DNA of 64,000 bases from Pelobates cultripes (taxonomy: Eukaryota; Chordata; Amphibia; Anura; Pelobatidae): NCBI GenBank assembly GCA_933207985.1, contig OW240912.1, forward strand, positions 110,247,219-110,311,218, read 5' to 3'. The position numbers and the translations under genes were made by a program. How positions within the stretch are numbered: the first letter of the stretch is position 1; each line of letters opens with the position of its first letter. A model generated the notes under the pieces. That model did not search any database. It was not told where the DNA came from and saw only the letters and a list, made by a program, of their open reading frames with translations. Shown here piece after piece: positions 1-10,459 of this stretch.

Positions 1-243
1 ATGAAATAATTTAAATAGTTTTACTATTAAATATGTATTTTTCAATAAACTAGTATAAGGTGGTATCAATAGGCACTTAAATATACGTGAACAACAGGTG
101 AGCAGAAAAAATTATCTTTTATTACTGTCCTCCCACACTCAAAAATGCAAAAATAGTGATAAACAAAATGAGGTGCGCTTGTGAATAATACATAACAATT
201 TGCAGGAGTTTGCAGACCAGCCGCCCCCTTCGACCCTGCTGCG
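1..243. other. AT-rich flank, nothing recognised
   Basis: AT-rich sequence before the L1-like ORF end. It could be the continuation of that LINE, but no readable coding frame was found here. Confidence 0.4.
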
Positions 244-516
244 ATGCTCCTTTACCATACAACTACACTGAGCAATAGATATAAAAGATCAATGACCATT
301 AGAATTCTCAACGTAGCGAAACAGCTCTTTCCACAACACTGGAAAAGCACAGACACACCCACACTGGGCAGGTGGTTTACCCAAATGGAAGATTTAAGGG
401 TGACAAAGGACATACACATGAAATCCTCTGACAAACCAAAACAATACCTAGACATATGGACTTGCTGGCTACTGACCACGACTGGTTACGGGTTCACAGA
501 CAAACTCCACTACTGA
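244..516 (+). mobile_element. L1-type LINE, ORF2 C-terminal fragment
   Basis: A 90-codon open frame ending in TGA resembles the last part of a vertebrate L1 ORF2 protein, beyond the reverse transcriptase. The pattern seen is a run such as ILNVAKQLFPQHWKSTDTPT, then W, a short acidic stretch and a final W-rich segment (YLDIWTCWL); L1 proteins end with this spacing of W, PT and W. No reverse transcriptase or endonuclease remains upstream, so this is a 5'-truncated copy, the usual fate of LINEs. The exact family cannot be named by eye, and an unrelated chance ORF is the alternative. Confidence 0.5.
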
Positions 517-1250
517 GCCACAACCCTTATCGGGCCACCACACGTCCAATAGGGCCAGTACCCAAACTCTAGACATGACTGGACGATAAAAACACACACC
601 GTCTTCTCCCCTTCTCCCCCCACCCCCTGCTGAACTTGACCACCCTGACTGAAAGGACCACTGAAGGCGACCCAGGGGACAGTCTACAAACCAAAAAGCA
701 CGTGACAGCCCTTCTGGACGCAAGCAAGCCCCACACAAACATAGGACACAGTACTGCAGACACCTGCAAGACCCGTGAGTGGTCCCACCCAAAGTACTCG
801 AGACTCCCTGCTCCTCCTAACCTGCACGAACGACAGCAGACAGCATTCATTACCGTACGCCCCGTAACTATTGGACCCACACTTGTAATGCCACCTCGCC
901 ACACCAAGGACATTCCCCGCTACCCTCCCCATTGTACCACATACCCCATCCTCCCCACCAGACCCAGATACCGCCACACAGTAATACAGTAATAACGGAT
1001 GATACAACTCCTTAGATTACTCTCAGGCCTTATTAACTGTCAGGGTTTCAGTTTTATTTTTATGCTGAAGGGACCTGAGAGTCCAGCAATGGCAGTACAA
1101 TGTTATAAATCAGAGACCTGCGAGTCTCCTGCGATGACAGTGAACGACACATCAGAGGCCTGCGCACCTCTTACGATAATGTTTCTTTGGGGACCTGCGC
1201 GTCCCACCACTGCTTATGATTCAACGATCTCAGATGTGTTTTAAATCTGA
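517..1250 (+). other. Possible LINE 3' untranslated region
   Basis: C-rich sequence follows the L1-like stop codon. From about 1065 to 1205 the phrase 'gacctgcgagtc' and close variants recur three or four times (1068, 1113, 1158, 1192), a decayed short tandem motif. The ORFs here have no protein resemblance I recognise. Assignment to the LINE 3' end rests only on position. Confidence 0.3.
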
Positions 1251-1924
1251 CAATAAATATATATTCACACACAAAAAAAATACTTACCAATTTATCTATT
1301 TTTCAAATTGTAGCAATAAACATGGAAAATAGAGGAAACATATAACAATAATAGTGCAGATCAATTAAAAACTAGAAATAGTTATATAATAAATATATAA
1401 GGAATACATCCATTAACCATTAATGACTGTTAAATTCAAATCTGTAAATCTAAAAATGTATGAATAATAGTGTCTACAGGACCAAATAGTGCAATATTGA
1501 CAGAAGTAATCAGGCTATGTCCGATCCTTTTGAAGTACCAGCTACTTACTGGATGCAAAGCCCATTCTCATCTCGAATAGTAACGCTCAGGAACATTGTA
1601 CATATGCAAGGTTTGCTCCTGTAGGGACCAATCCGATAGACCTGAAGTGGCTCACAATTGATCTGTGGCAGCTGGAAGACCTTCAGGACAACAGCCAAAA
1701 AGCAAGAATAACTGAAAGTCATGGGTGCAATAAAATAATAAGCTAAATCAATTTACAAAGCTGATAAAAATAATGAAAAACTGGATGTTATTAGTCTGGC
1801 CGCATTGCTAATTAATGTAAACTCCAACTTACCCAACTATGTATTAGTCTATGGTGACTTGATGTTTGGATTGGTACAATGCATGATAGGTGAATTGAAT
1901 AACATTGATCATTTATCATTATAA
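1251..1924. other. AT-rich intergenic or intronic DNA, nothing recognised
   Basis: No gene, structured RNA or clear repeat boundary was seen. Confidence 0.4.
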
Positions 1925-2721
1925 TGGCACCTGTCAAAGGGTGAGATATATTATGCAACTAGTGAACAGTTAGTTTTTTAATTTCACTTGTTGAAAGCAG
2001 GAAAAATAGTCAAATGAAAAGATCTGAGCGACTTTGACAAGGGCCAAATAGTGATGGCAAGACAACTGGGTCAAAGCATCTCCAATATGTCAAATCTTTC
2101 AGGGTGTTCCCAGTGCAGTGGTCTACCAAAAGTGGTGCAAAGAAGGACAACTGGTGAATTGGTGTCAGGGTCATGGTAATTGATGAATGTGAGGAGTGAA
2201 ATATTGATCATATAGTCCAAACACACAGAAGAGCTACTGTAGTTCAAATTGCTGAGAAACTTTATGCTGGCCATGATAGAAAGGTGTCAGAACTCACAGT
2301 ACATTGCAGTTTGCTTGTCAGAGAACCCATAATGATCCCTGTCCACCACTGAAAGCATTTTCAATGGGGATGTGAGCATTATAACTTGACCATGAAGGAA
2401 CAGAAGAAGGTTGCCTGGTCTGATTTATCATATCTTTTAGATCAGGTGGATGGCCAGGTGTTTGTGCATAGTTTACCTGGGTAAGAGATGGCAACAGGAT
2501 GTACTCTGGGAACCAGGCAGGCTGACGGTGTTATATTCTGGGAAATGTTCTGTTACTTGGATCCTACCATTCAGGTGGATATTATTTTGACACGTACCAC
2601 CTGTCTAGAGATTGTTGCAGGCCACATACACCCATTCATGACAAGGGTGTTGCCTGATGTCAGAGGTCAATTTCAGCATGATAATGCACTTTGGCACACA
2701 GCAAAAATTGTTCAGGTATGA
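1925..2721 (+). mobile_element. Tc1-like DNA transposon remnant (transposase, truncated)
   Basis: Fragments in several frames match the fish/frog Tc1 transposase. From 2021 it reads [19 protein letters not shown], the helix-turn-helix start. Around 2225 comes RATVVQIAEKL followed by AGHDRKVSE. Near 2410 is VAWSD with the first catalytic aspartate, and near 2670 QFQHDNALWHTAKIVQ with the second. The frame is broken by shifts and stops, and the sequence stops matching before the third catalytic acid, so neither the C-terminus nor the right inverted repeat is present. The 5' leader from about 1925 (cacctgtcaaagggtgagat) is also typical of this family. It is inactive. It differs from the Tc1 copy at 31.5-33 kb, so two Tc1 lineages are present. 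Confidence 0.85.
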
Positions 2722-2762
2722 TATATAAATATATTTTTTTCTAAAAATACAGAACTCCCTCT

Positions 2763-2916
2763 AGCATGTAAACTCATTGAGCAGGGCCCTCAACCCCTCT
2801 GTTTCTGTGCGCCAAACTTGTCTGGTTACAATTACATGTTTGTTAGTCCACTCATTGTAAAGCGCTAAGGAATTAGTTGGCGCTATATAAATATAATAAT
2901 AATAATAATAATAATA
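2763..2916 (+). repeat. SINE or LINE-tail repeat ending in (AAT)n
   Basis: About 150 bp starting 'gtaaactcattgagcaggg' and ending 'aaagcgctaaggaattagtt', then ggcgctatataaat and an (aat)n tail. A second copy of the same family lies at 59141-59299 with the same order of motifs. The gcgctatataaat plus (AAT)n tail is typical of L2-clade LINE 3' ends and of SINEs that borrow them in fish and frogs. Confidence 0.65.
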
Positions 2917-5229
2917 TCATATATATGCAAATAGTTATTTTGTACAACCAAATACAACAATCTCTTTGATGCCCAGGAAACCTTGTACCTACCTTAGTAT
3001 TATGAATTTTTTTAAATATCTAAGGTGCTACGGTGAGCAATTTCTGATCAGATACATACAATATTTTACTGAAAAGTTAATGTATTTTAGAAAAAATGTA
3101 TGACTAAATGGGTGTAATAGCAACTGTATTTTTGAGTAAAATATGCTTTTGTGCCTTTACGGTAAACCAATCCCAAAGCTAATATAATTGCTGAAAATGC
3201 GTAAGAGGCCAAATAAAATCCTTAATATCCCTCTGTGTAGATAGTAGTTTTAAAAACATGACAATCATTTCCATTGAATATAGGATGAAGCACATAATAT
3301 AGAATTGTTTGTTCTGCCCTGCTTTTGTGAAAAAAAAGCTGAACATAACTGATGACATCACTGTCTTTTTTCTATAGTATAGAGCTTGCTGAACTAAACG
3401 CAAAGGGATGTGTTGAAACGGGTAATGCGACTGTCTTACATCAGGCTACTGATGAGTGTATTCTTTCCTTGACACATAATTGCTCTTCTGAAACAGGGGA
3501 AAGGGTCTAAAAAGTGTACACATTTGAATAATAAAGTTAAAGAGGAACCATCACTATTCAGACTTTTTAATATTATGTTTTCTTATTTCGTATATTTCTC
3601 ATATATTTGTGAGATGTGAAAACAGGTTTAAATGTAGAAATCCACATAATTTTTTAATGCAACTGTGTGCCTCCTTCTTGGTATCGAAGTACTTTGCATC
3701 TCTCAGTCAGCAGAAAGAAAACATACAGAGAAGAGGAGACATGAAAAAAATGGGGACATCGAATTACAATGAACGGAAAGTGATGCAAGGTTCTAAAAGT
3801 GAGGCAGCCACCATGGGAACCAGTAAAAAAACAGCAGCACATTCCATTGATTGCTCCACGTTTGCACCACTGTTCGGACCACGCAAAAGATTATTTGTTT
3901 AAGTGTGAGTTCAAAGTACATTTTAATTGGATTTCAAATTCAGTGTCAAATTAGCTGAACTGGAAACCAAACCTCTGACTTTAATAAACTCAACCAGGCT
4001 GTAGTGGTTTTGGTGCTTGGAGTAACACTTAGAATATTAGGTCAATACATTCATGTTTCTTTGCACATGAAGTGGAGGTAGGAGCAGGGCATATAAATGG
4101 ACTTGTGTTTACCAAGCTCTCACTCAACACATATGGACTGGGAAAACATTTACTTTTCGCCTTTGTTTTTTTTTTCTGTGTTTTATTTTTATTTAGCAAG
4201 GAAGTCGAGGGAAATTATGGCTATTAAGAGCACAGACTGCTAGCAGTTGGTATTTTTATATGTCTCATGCAATGCCTTCTCCTTTGATCTCAGAGGAACA
4301 CACAGTATTTAATTTGATTGTTAATGAGCTCTAGGCGAAGTATTTTAGCTAAAATTAACATTTTACTTCACAGTGATTTCAGACTAACTTCAGACTGAGG
4401 TAGGAGGAATTTAAAACCATTGGTGTTTGTGTATGCATACCGAGCAGAATTTATTCTTTTGTAAGGTAGACTTCAAGCTCAAGTGAATTGAGACCTCAGC
4501 GTCTTCAGGTGACATATGAAGTTGACAGCTGTTTTCTTTTCTTGATGAACCAAGACTCTTGTTTCAAATTAGGTAATATGAACTTAGGACAGATATCAGA
4601 AAGCAGACATTCTGCTACATAGCACCGAAAAATGTTTTATCATTTTGAAAACATTTCAGTAAATATTATACTGGCTATTAAACAGTTATTTCTTCTTCCA
4701 AAAATTCTAGCTGCTGGTTATCTTACCAAAAATGAATCCAGCGACTTCCTGGAAAGTGAGAATGCATTTTCTTTACCTCAAATGAAGTAAAGAATTTGAT
4801 GAATGCAGCTATTCTTCTTGTGCAATATTTTCAGATAATCTTTCAGTTTATTGTGCAATAATAATCTCAGAGGTACTCTGTGCTAGATCCCAGTTTGATA
4901 AACCTGATTAATGTGCGCGTATTTATATTGGACTGGAAAGAAATGAATTTACATTAGGTTGTTACTGATACAATTCCACTCCTGCATAGCAAAATCTTAG
5001 CAAATGTATATATGAAATGTTAATTTGAGGGGGTGTTATGTCTGTGGCTGCAGAGCAGATGCCGATGGGGCTGCTGGGATCTCTCTGTACTGAGTGTCCA
5101 TCAGGTACCCTGTGCTGATGTTTGATGCAGGCTGTGATATCATCCTACCCCCAGCATCACTACAGAAAGGATGTGAGCTGGGCAATTGATCCTAGAAGCA
5201 AAGCACTGGACCTCAGCTTTTACTTTCCA
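2917..5229. other. Long AT-rich stretch, nothing recognised
   Basis: No protein-like frame, RNA gene or bounded repeat found. The ORF at 3609-3902 is low-complexity and resembles nothing I know. Confidence 0.4.
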
Positions 5230-6167
5230 GGTAAAAAAGGAAACTAGGTGGATCTCATTGTGAACGCCCTATCTCGCTACTGCCTTATGTATCCAAAATC
5301 CTTGAAAGAGTTGTGCATGCGAGAGTGACAGACATCCTTGAATCCTCTTGACTTGTGTCTCTGACTGCCTAATTGCTATTTCTAACTGGATGGCTGCTCA
5401 CTTCCTTAAACTCAACCTTTCCAAAACAGAACTTTTGGTCTTTCCTCCCTCAAGTGTTGCTTCTTCTGTTTCTGTCTCCCTCCACCTTAACGGTGCCACC
5501 ATCAGCATCGCCTTGCAGGCTCATTGCCTAGGTGTTCTCTTTGACTCCGACCTCTCCTTCACCCTTCATGTTCAGTCATTCGCCAAATCCTGCTGCTTCC
5601 ATCTCAAAAACATAGCGATCATCTGCACCTACTTAACACCGGACACGGCTGAGGTTCTGGTCCATGCCGCTATCCTCATTCATCTCTCTTTGGCTCTGAA
5701 CTCTCCTTCACCCCTCATGTTTAGTTAATCGCCAAATCCTGCTGCTTTCATATAAAAAACATAGCACTCATCCGCACCTACTTAACGCCGGACGCAGCCT
5801 GAGGTACTGGTCCATGCCGCTATCCTCTTTCATCTTTGATTACTGCAATCCACCTCTCAGTGGTCTTGTGTGCTCCCAACATGCTCCTTTACAGTCTAGA
5901 GTGAATATGGCAGTGAGGCTTAGCTTCGTCTCTGCCCGCACCTTGCACACCTTACTCCTCTGTCAGTCCCTGCATTGGCTTCCCGTAAGATATAGGGCTC
6001 AATTTAAAATTCTGGTTCTTGCTTACAAATTTCAACACAATGCTGCTCCAACCTACCTATCCTCCCTAATACACAAGTATGTCCCGTCTAGGCCCCTACA
6101 CTCTGCCGAAGATCGAGGTTTCACCATTATGGTGGATTTTCAGGATATAACTCTTTCAGAAATATGA
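5230..6167 (+). mobile_element. L2-clade LINE ORF2 fragment (reverse transcriptase, rearranged)
   Basis: Frames across this stretch match the L2 family polyprotein. At about 5275 a frame reads LLPYVSKILERVVHARVTDI, the start of the reverse transcriptase. From 5348 come ISNWMAAHFLKLNLSKTELL and CLGVLFDSDLSFTLHVQSF, from after the catalytic core. Around 5840-5990 are FDYCNPPLSGL and LHWLPVRYRAQFKILVLAYK, the thumb and C-terminal part. The catalytic core with the YxDD box is missing between the first two blocks, so an internal deletion has occurred. A segment of about 140 bp is also duplicated in tandem (5552-5689 and 5701-5842). Frameshifts and stops make it inactive. Confidence 0.85.
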
Positions 6168-6255
6168 TTATGTATGAGGAAGTTTAAAAGTCTGGCTAAT
6201 GGTCTAGTACTTACAATAGAATAATATAGGTGTAGTCAACCTTCAGCACTCCAGA

Positions 6256-6445
6256 CAGTGGCGTACATACTGCAGTTGCAGGGGTCACAGCAGCGACCGG
6301 GCTCCTCACTCCAGTGCAACCACCAGGAGCCACGCGGGAGGAAGCAGAGGGAGTCAGAGTGGGAACTCAGACTCCCATCAACCTGAGCCACTGGACCCCA
6401 GGGAAGTCACCCTCCTGCACCTAAAAGGTAAGTAAAAGGAGGGTG
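6256..6445 (+). mobile_element. hAT-like element, left end only
   Basis: Begins CAGTGGCGTACATAC, matching the end of the complete hAT-like element at 29505-30064 (CAGTGGCGTACCTACC), including the following gcgaccgggc block. Its inner part (ctggaccccagggaa) is shared with the 30335 element. No matching right end is seen; the copy runs into the large microsatellite. Confidence 0.55.
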
Positions 6446-6679
6446 ACTAAAATATTTTGCATATGTGTGTTAGTATTTGTCTGTCTCTGTGTGTCTATGT
6501 ATGTGTGTCTGTGTGTCTATGTATGTGTCTGTATGTATGTTTGTGTGTCTGTCGGTGTGTGTATTTATGTGTGCATGTATGTGTGTGTGTCTATATATAT
6601 ATGTGTGTGTGTGTGTATGTGTGTGTCTGTATGTATGTGTCTGCGTGTATGTGTGTCTCTGTATGTATATATGTGTCTA

Positions 6680-6710
<31 letters not shown>

Positions 6711-7266
6711 CTATGTATGTCTCTGTATTTATCTGTGTGTGCATATATGTGTCTGTCTGTATGTGTGTGTGTATGTGTGTCTCTGTATGTATGTGTCTAT
6801 GTATGTGTGTCTGTATGTCTGTATGTATGTATGTCTGTATGTATGTGTATGTGTCTGTATGTATATGTGTCTGTATGTATGTGTGTGTGTGTCTATGTAT
6901 GTTTCTGTATTTATATGTGTGTGTATGTGTCTGTATGTGTATGTGTGTCTCTGTATGTATGTGTCTATGTATGTGTGTCTGTATGTGTGTGTATGTATCT
7001 GTGGGTATGTATGTGTATGTGAGTCTCTGTGCATGTGTATGTGTGGCTGTGTGTCTCTGTATGTATGTGTCTGTGTGTGTCTATGTATGTATGTGTCTGT
7101 ATGTATGTGTGTGTCTGTATGTATGTATATCTGTGTGTGTGTCTGTGTGTCTGTGTGTCTGTATGTATGTGTATCTGTGTGTGTGTATGTGTGTCTGTGT
7201 GTCTGTATGTATGTGTATCTGTGTCTGTGTGTGTGTCTGTATGTATGTGTGTATGTATTTTGCCTA
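6446..7266. repeat. TG/TATG/CTG compound microsatellite, about 820 bp
   Basis: Continuous array of tgtg, tatg, tctg and tgtc tracts. All three forward frames stay open for hundreds of codons only because the repeat lacks stops; the products are runs of Cys, Val, Met and Tyr. It starts within the inner part of the hAT-like end. Confidence 0.95.
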
Positions 7267-7317
7267 GGTGAGGTCTTTTTTTATCTGCTTGTCTTGCTTT
7301 ACCTGCTTGCCAAGTGT

Positions 7318-8103
7318 ATGGACGTCGAGGCTGTCCTTTCTGCTGTCAGTGCTGAGGCCCTACAAGATGGGGATCTGCATCTGCAGGCTCAGCTTGCTAG
7401 TTTGCAGGCCTCTGCAGTGATTGCTGCCTCCCCTCCTGGGAACCCCTGAGATGTTTCAGCCCTGGGGATGTTGAGAGGTCTCCTGGGCTCAGGAGCTGTG
7501 GCCTGGCCTCGCAGGTTCGCCGATCCACCGCCATGATGCCTGGCTCTGGTGGCTACTCGTGACCGGTTCCAGTCTCCTTCACAGGCACCTAGAAGCAGGA
7601 GCTGCTGGGTCTCCTTCCTGGGCCACCTTAGGATTGCTGGTGTCCCTATCATCTGGTGTGGACCTTCTGTGTGGGGCCCGTAGCCCAGGGGGGCTGTGTG
7701 GTGGGCATGCCTCCAGGCTGGTGAGTAGGCCAAAAGGTTCTTCACGGGGGGCAGAGACTTCCCCTCCTGGTGTGGGGGTGGAGGGCTGACTGGGAGACGT
7801 GGGTATTTCCAAGCTCCCTTCCTTCCCTGGGTGTTTCTCCTGGGCCTGCAGGGCAAACCCTACGTTCCTCGTCCCCCTAGGGTGGGTCTCCCATTTTTGG
7901 TCTGGCTGGGGGGTATGGACTTACCTGTTTTATCTTCCCAGGTGGTTCCGGACGGCCCAGCATTTGGTTGTCACTGCTTTGCTCCAGTTGACTCTTGCAC
8001 CATCCGGTCTGGTTCTGTGGTTTGGGATGGATGGGTGAGGGCTGGGGGTGGTGCTGGCGTTGCGCTGCAGCCTGACTGGGGATCTCTGGTTAGTTGCATG
8101 TAG
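7318..8103 (+). mobile_element. Probable ORF1 (gag-like) remains of a DIRS/Ngaro-type retrotransposon
   Basis: The DNA changes abruptly to GC-rich, coding-like sequence that lies directly before the tyrosine recombinase and hydrolase remains. A start at 7318 opens MDVEAVLSAVSAEALQDGD and stops at 7449; further pieces continue in other frames to about 8103 and are rich in Gly, Pro, Ser and Arg. I assign this to ORF1 only from position, base composition and its short helical N-terminus; no conserved gag motif is visible. The reverse transcriptase and RNase H expected between ORF1 and the recombinase are absent, so a large internal deletion is inferred. Confidence 0.4.
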
Positions 8104-8215
8104 GGGTTCATAGATCAGTGGTCCAATGTTCTGTGGGGTTCGTCCCGTGTCCGCTGGCCCTTTTGCTGATTAACAGTGATTCTAGTTTCCTGTCCCGTTA
8201 ACTATTTATCCGAGT

Positions 8216-8390
8216 TTTCCACATGGCGCAGGAGGCCTTGGTGATACCTTATGCTGAGTTTGGAGGACATTCCTTCCAGATAGGGACTCTCACTGAGGCG
8301 TCACGCCTGGGGTTTTCTTAGGCGGCTATCCAGCAGATTGGGATGTGGGAATCTAGGTGGTTCTGTTCTTTGCTAGTCCGGCTGGACTGA
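8216..8390 (+). mobile_element. Tyrosine recombinase C-terminus, DIRS/Ngaro-type retrotransposon (inactive)
   Basis: From 8250 a frame reads YAEFGGHSFQIGTLTEASRL, then AAIQQIGMWESRWF. This is the C-terminal half of the tyrosine recombinase found in DIRS and Ngaro retrotransposons, which use it in place of an integrase. The family motif is HSFR with a following GRWxS and a catalytic tyrosine. Here the arginine of HxxR is Gln, GRW is GMW, the tyrosine region reads FCSLLVR, and a TAG interrupts the frame before AAIQQ. The protein cannot be active. It sits just upstream of the hydrolase frame. Confidence 0.75.
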
Positions 8391-8409
8391 TTCCATTTCC
8401 CATTTTGTC

Positions 8410-9121
8410 TCAGTAGGTGCCAGAAGGCGAGTGTGGGGATCGGCCATTCATATGTTTATTGGGCAAAGAAGCGTGCCAAAGTTCGTCCTGAGGGACTGCG
8501 ACTGGGTCTGTCGCCGGCGTTAGCGGTCGGCCACTAGTTTGGTTACTGGGACATGCGCTGGGCTCACCTGCTGCCTGAAATGGAACGGTTGGCCCGCCTA
8601 CTCGGCGTTCCTGATGTCCTCATAGTTCATCTGGTGGGTAATAATCTTGGCACTATTTGGGTGGGGGATCTAGACGAAATGAAACGATCCAGAGAAATTT
8701 GGCACAGTTATGGCTTATGTTCCAGACACTTTGTATTGTGTGGTCGGAGATGTTGTTCTGGAATTACTGCGGGGTGCAAGGGACCCAAGAGCGCTTGAGT
8801 GGAGTAGGATCAAGCTCAACAAGAAGGTGTCTAAATTTGTCAAAGGATGGGGGGCTCACTCTACCTCACTGCATCTTTGAGCAAAATGCTGCTATGTATT
8901 TCAGGACTGACCGGGTTCACCTTATGGAGGTAGGCCTGGATTTGTTTAACCTTGCGTTGCAAGAAGTTTTGGAGGTGACCATGGCTTTAGTGTTAGTCCA
9001 AGAAAGGCCTTTGTGCTGGTTGGGACAAAGAGGGAGGGCAGTCGCCCAAGTTATTGTGTTTGGTTGGCAAGGTGGTTTCTCAGTGACGGTTAATTTTGCT
9101 GAGAAAGTTATATTATGTTAA
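8410..9121 (+). mobile_element. SGNH/GDSL hydrolase ORF of a DIRS/Ngaro-type retrotransposon (broken)
   Basis: Three frames in order match the SGNH hydrolase that vertebrate Ngaro/DIRS elements carry after the recombinase. Block I is VGIGHSYVYWAKKRAK at about 8433, with the catalytic Ser in GHS. Block III is VIVHLVGNNLG near 8621, where the usual GGND has become VGNN. The last block is RTDRVHLMEVGLDLFNLALQ near 8905, keeping Asp and His of DxxH. An in-frame TAG near 8531 and at least two frameshifts break it. In active elements such a domain is predicted to be an esterase of unknown role in the life cycle. The order gag-like, recombinase, hydrolase fits one element with its polymerase deleted. 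Confidence 0.75.
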
Positions 9122-9145
9122 TATGTTATAAAGTTGATGATGAAG

Positions 9146-9173
9146 ATATATATATATATATATATATATATAA
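9146..9173. repeat. (TA)n microsatellite
   Basis: Pure AT dinucleotide tract just after the hydrolase ORF. A second (TA)n tract of similar length is at 9450-9475, so the palindrome between them is framed by TA repeats. Confidence 0.9.
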
Positions 9174-9274
9174 CAATGAAAGCTTGGTACTCTCCTTTCA
9201 ATATATAATATAAGAAAAATCTTGCCTGGGTGCTAAATCCACAATCATCCGGTGTATAGAGTAGAGTATAGGAT

Positions 9275-9385
9275 AATAGGATGCATATAGAAATCGATCG
9301 ACGTTTCGACCCTGCCGGGTCTTCAATATCTTGAAAAAGACCCGGCAGGGTCGAAACGTAGATCGATTTCTATATGCATCCTATT
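9275..9385. repeat. Near-perfect 49-bp-arm palindrome with GAAACG motif
   Basis: The left arm 9275-9323 is the reverse complement of 9337-9385 with one mismatch, leaving a 13-nt loop. Each arm contains a small inner stem, GACCC and GGGTC around ggca, followed by GAAACGT. That is the layout of the 3' half of a hammerhead ribozyme, but the CUGANGA box is degenerate (cttgaaa on plus, ttgaaga on minus). Probably a palindromic MITE or an inverted pair of Penelope-type ends. Confidence 0.7.
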
Positions 9386-9479
9386 ATTTAAATAAAACAC
9401 CATTTTTTACTATTTGGAAGACCTGCGAGTGCATCCCGTTTTTACCTACTATATATATATATATATATATATATAATAA

Positions 9480-10280
9480 AGCTGTAGCCTATTTTCCCCA
9501 AGTAAGTTTGTGGTCATGGTTATTTCGGGTAGTAAAGGGGTGAGAGGGGAACAGTAAGGTGTTCTCCCCTTTTTGTTTTGGCATGCCCATACACAATACC
9601 CTCTACCTACGCACAAGGACTTTTTGGATTTATTCAGCCAAGCCAAGCTGTTCAGTGAACAAAAAGCAATACTGAATTTTAGAGCTTTTTTTTTTCATCC
9701 ACATTATGACAAGTTTTGGAAAAGCTGGTCGGGCTCATGTTGGTGGCAAATAATTAGAGATAATATGGATCTGTATGCATCTAGGCGGTTGGGGACATCG
9801 ATAAACATTCTCTATGGACTAAAATCTGCCAATGTCCACTTTAAGAATAAAGGCATTTATGAGAAACAAAAAAAAATAACAAAACACTTTTATTTAAAAA
9901 TTACATTCATTATAAAATGTTCCTAACGTACAGTATATCTTGAAATTGCTCAGTGATATCTGGGTATATTAAAATGTTAATTCCCACTTGAAGATTACCA
10001 CAAGTATACAAAAACTTGAATTATACAATACATCCGCCCAACTGTATTTTATGGTGCTGTCCCCACCATCCTGAATTAATTCTATGGTTTCCACCAGGGA
10101 ACTGTTCCTGGCAGCACAGCTCAAGTGCATCATTAGACGTGCTTGCGCAGTACGGTGAGCACTAGGACCATGCAGAGAGTGAACTCTGCATAGTTGTATA
10201 AGTAAGGAGCTGTCTGTTAATGTTTGACACCAGGCTGACACACCTTCACTGGGTGGCCTAAATACCTGAAATTCTGCTGG
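9480..10280. other. Nothing recognised
   Basis: A 117-codon ORF at 9573-9926 has no recognisable protein features and ends in an A-rich stretch; I do not call it a gene. Confidence 0.4.
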
Positions 10281-10459
10281 GTGAAAATGAAGTTGCTCTG
10301 TTTTTCTCTTGGATTTTGGATGCTCTTAGAGTGCATCAGAGCTCTGAGATTTTGGGTGGAAGGCCTATGTAATTATATTAAGTGAAAATGAAGTTGCTCG
10401 GTTTTTCCCTTGGATTTGGGATGCTCTTAGAGTACATCAGAGCTCTGAGATTTTGGGGG
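10281..10459 (+). repeat. Tandem duplication, period about 101 bp
   Basis: The segment starting gtgaaaatgaagttgctc at 10281 recurs at 10382, and both run through 'tcagagctctgagattttggg' (split here only as a landmark). They differ at a few positions, so the duplication is not very recent. Confidence 0.8.

Noticed and set aside
2763..2916. Possible tRNA-derived gene because of its SINE-like layout
   Set aside because: No clear A and B box pair or cloverleaf was found; best read as a LINE/SINE 3' tail repeat.
3414..3453. gaaac at 3414 and ctgatga at 3447 as a hammerhead
   Set aside because: The order is wrong: the GAAA box must follow CUGANGA, and no stems can be placed.
6443..7449. Very long open frames (274 and 330 codons) rich in Cys, Val, Tyr and Met
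   Set aside because: They are translations of a TG/TATG microsatellite in several frames at once; no real protein feature.
9573..9926. 117-codon plus-strand ORF
   Set aside because: No motif, ends in a lysine-rich A-tract; no evidence of a gene.
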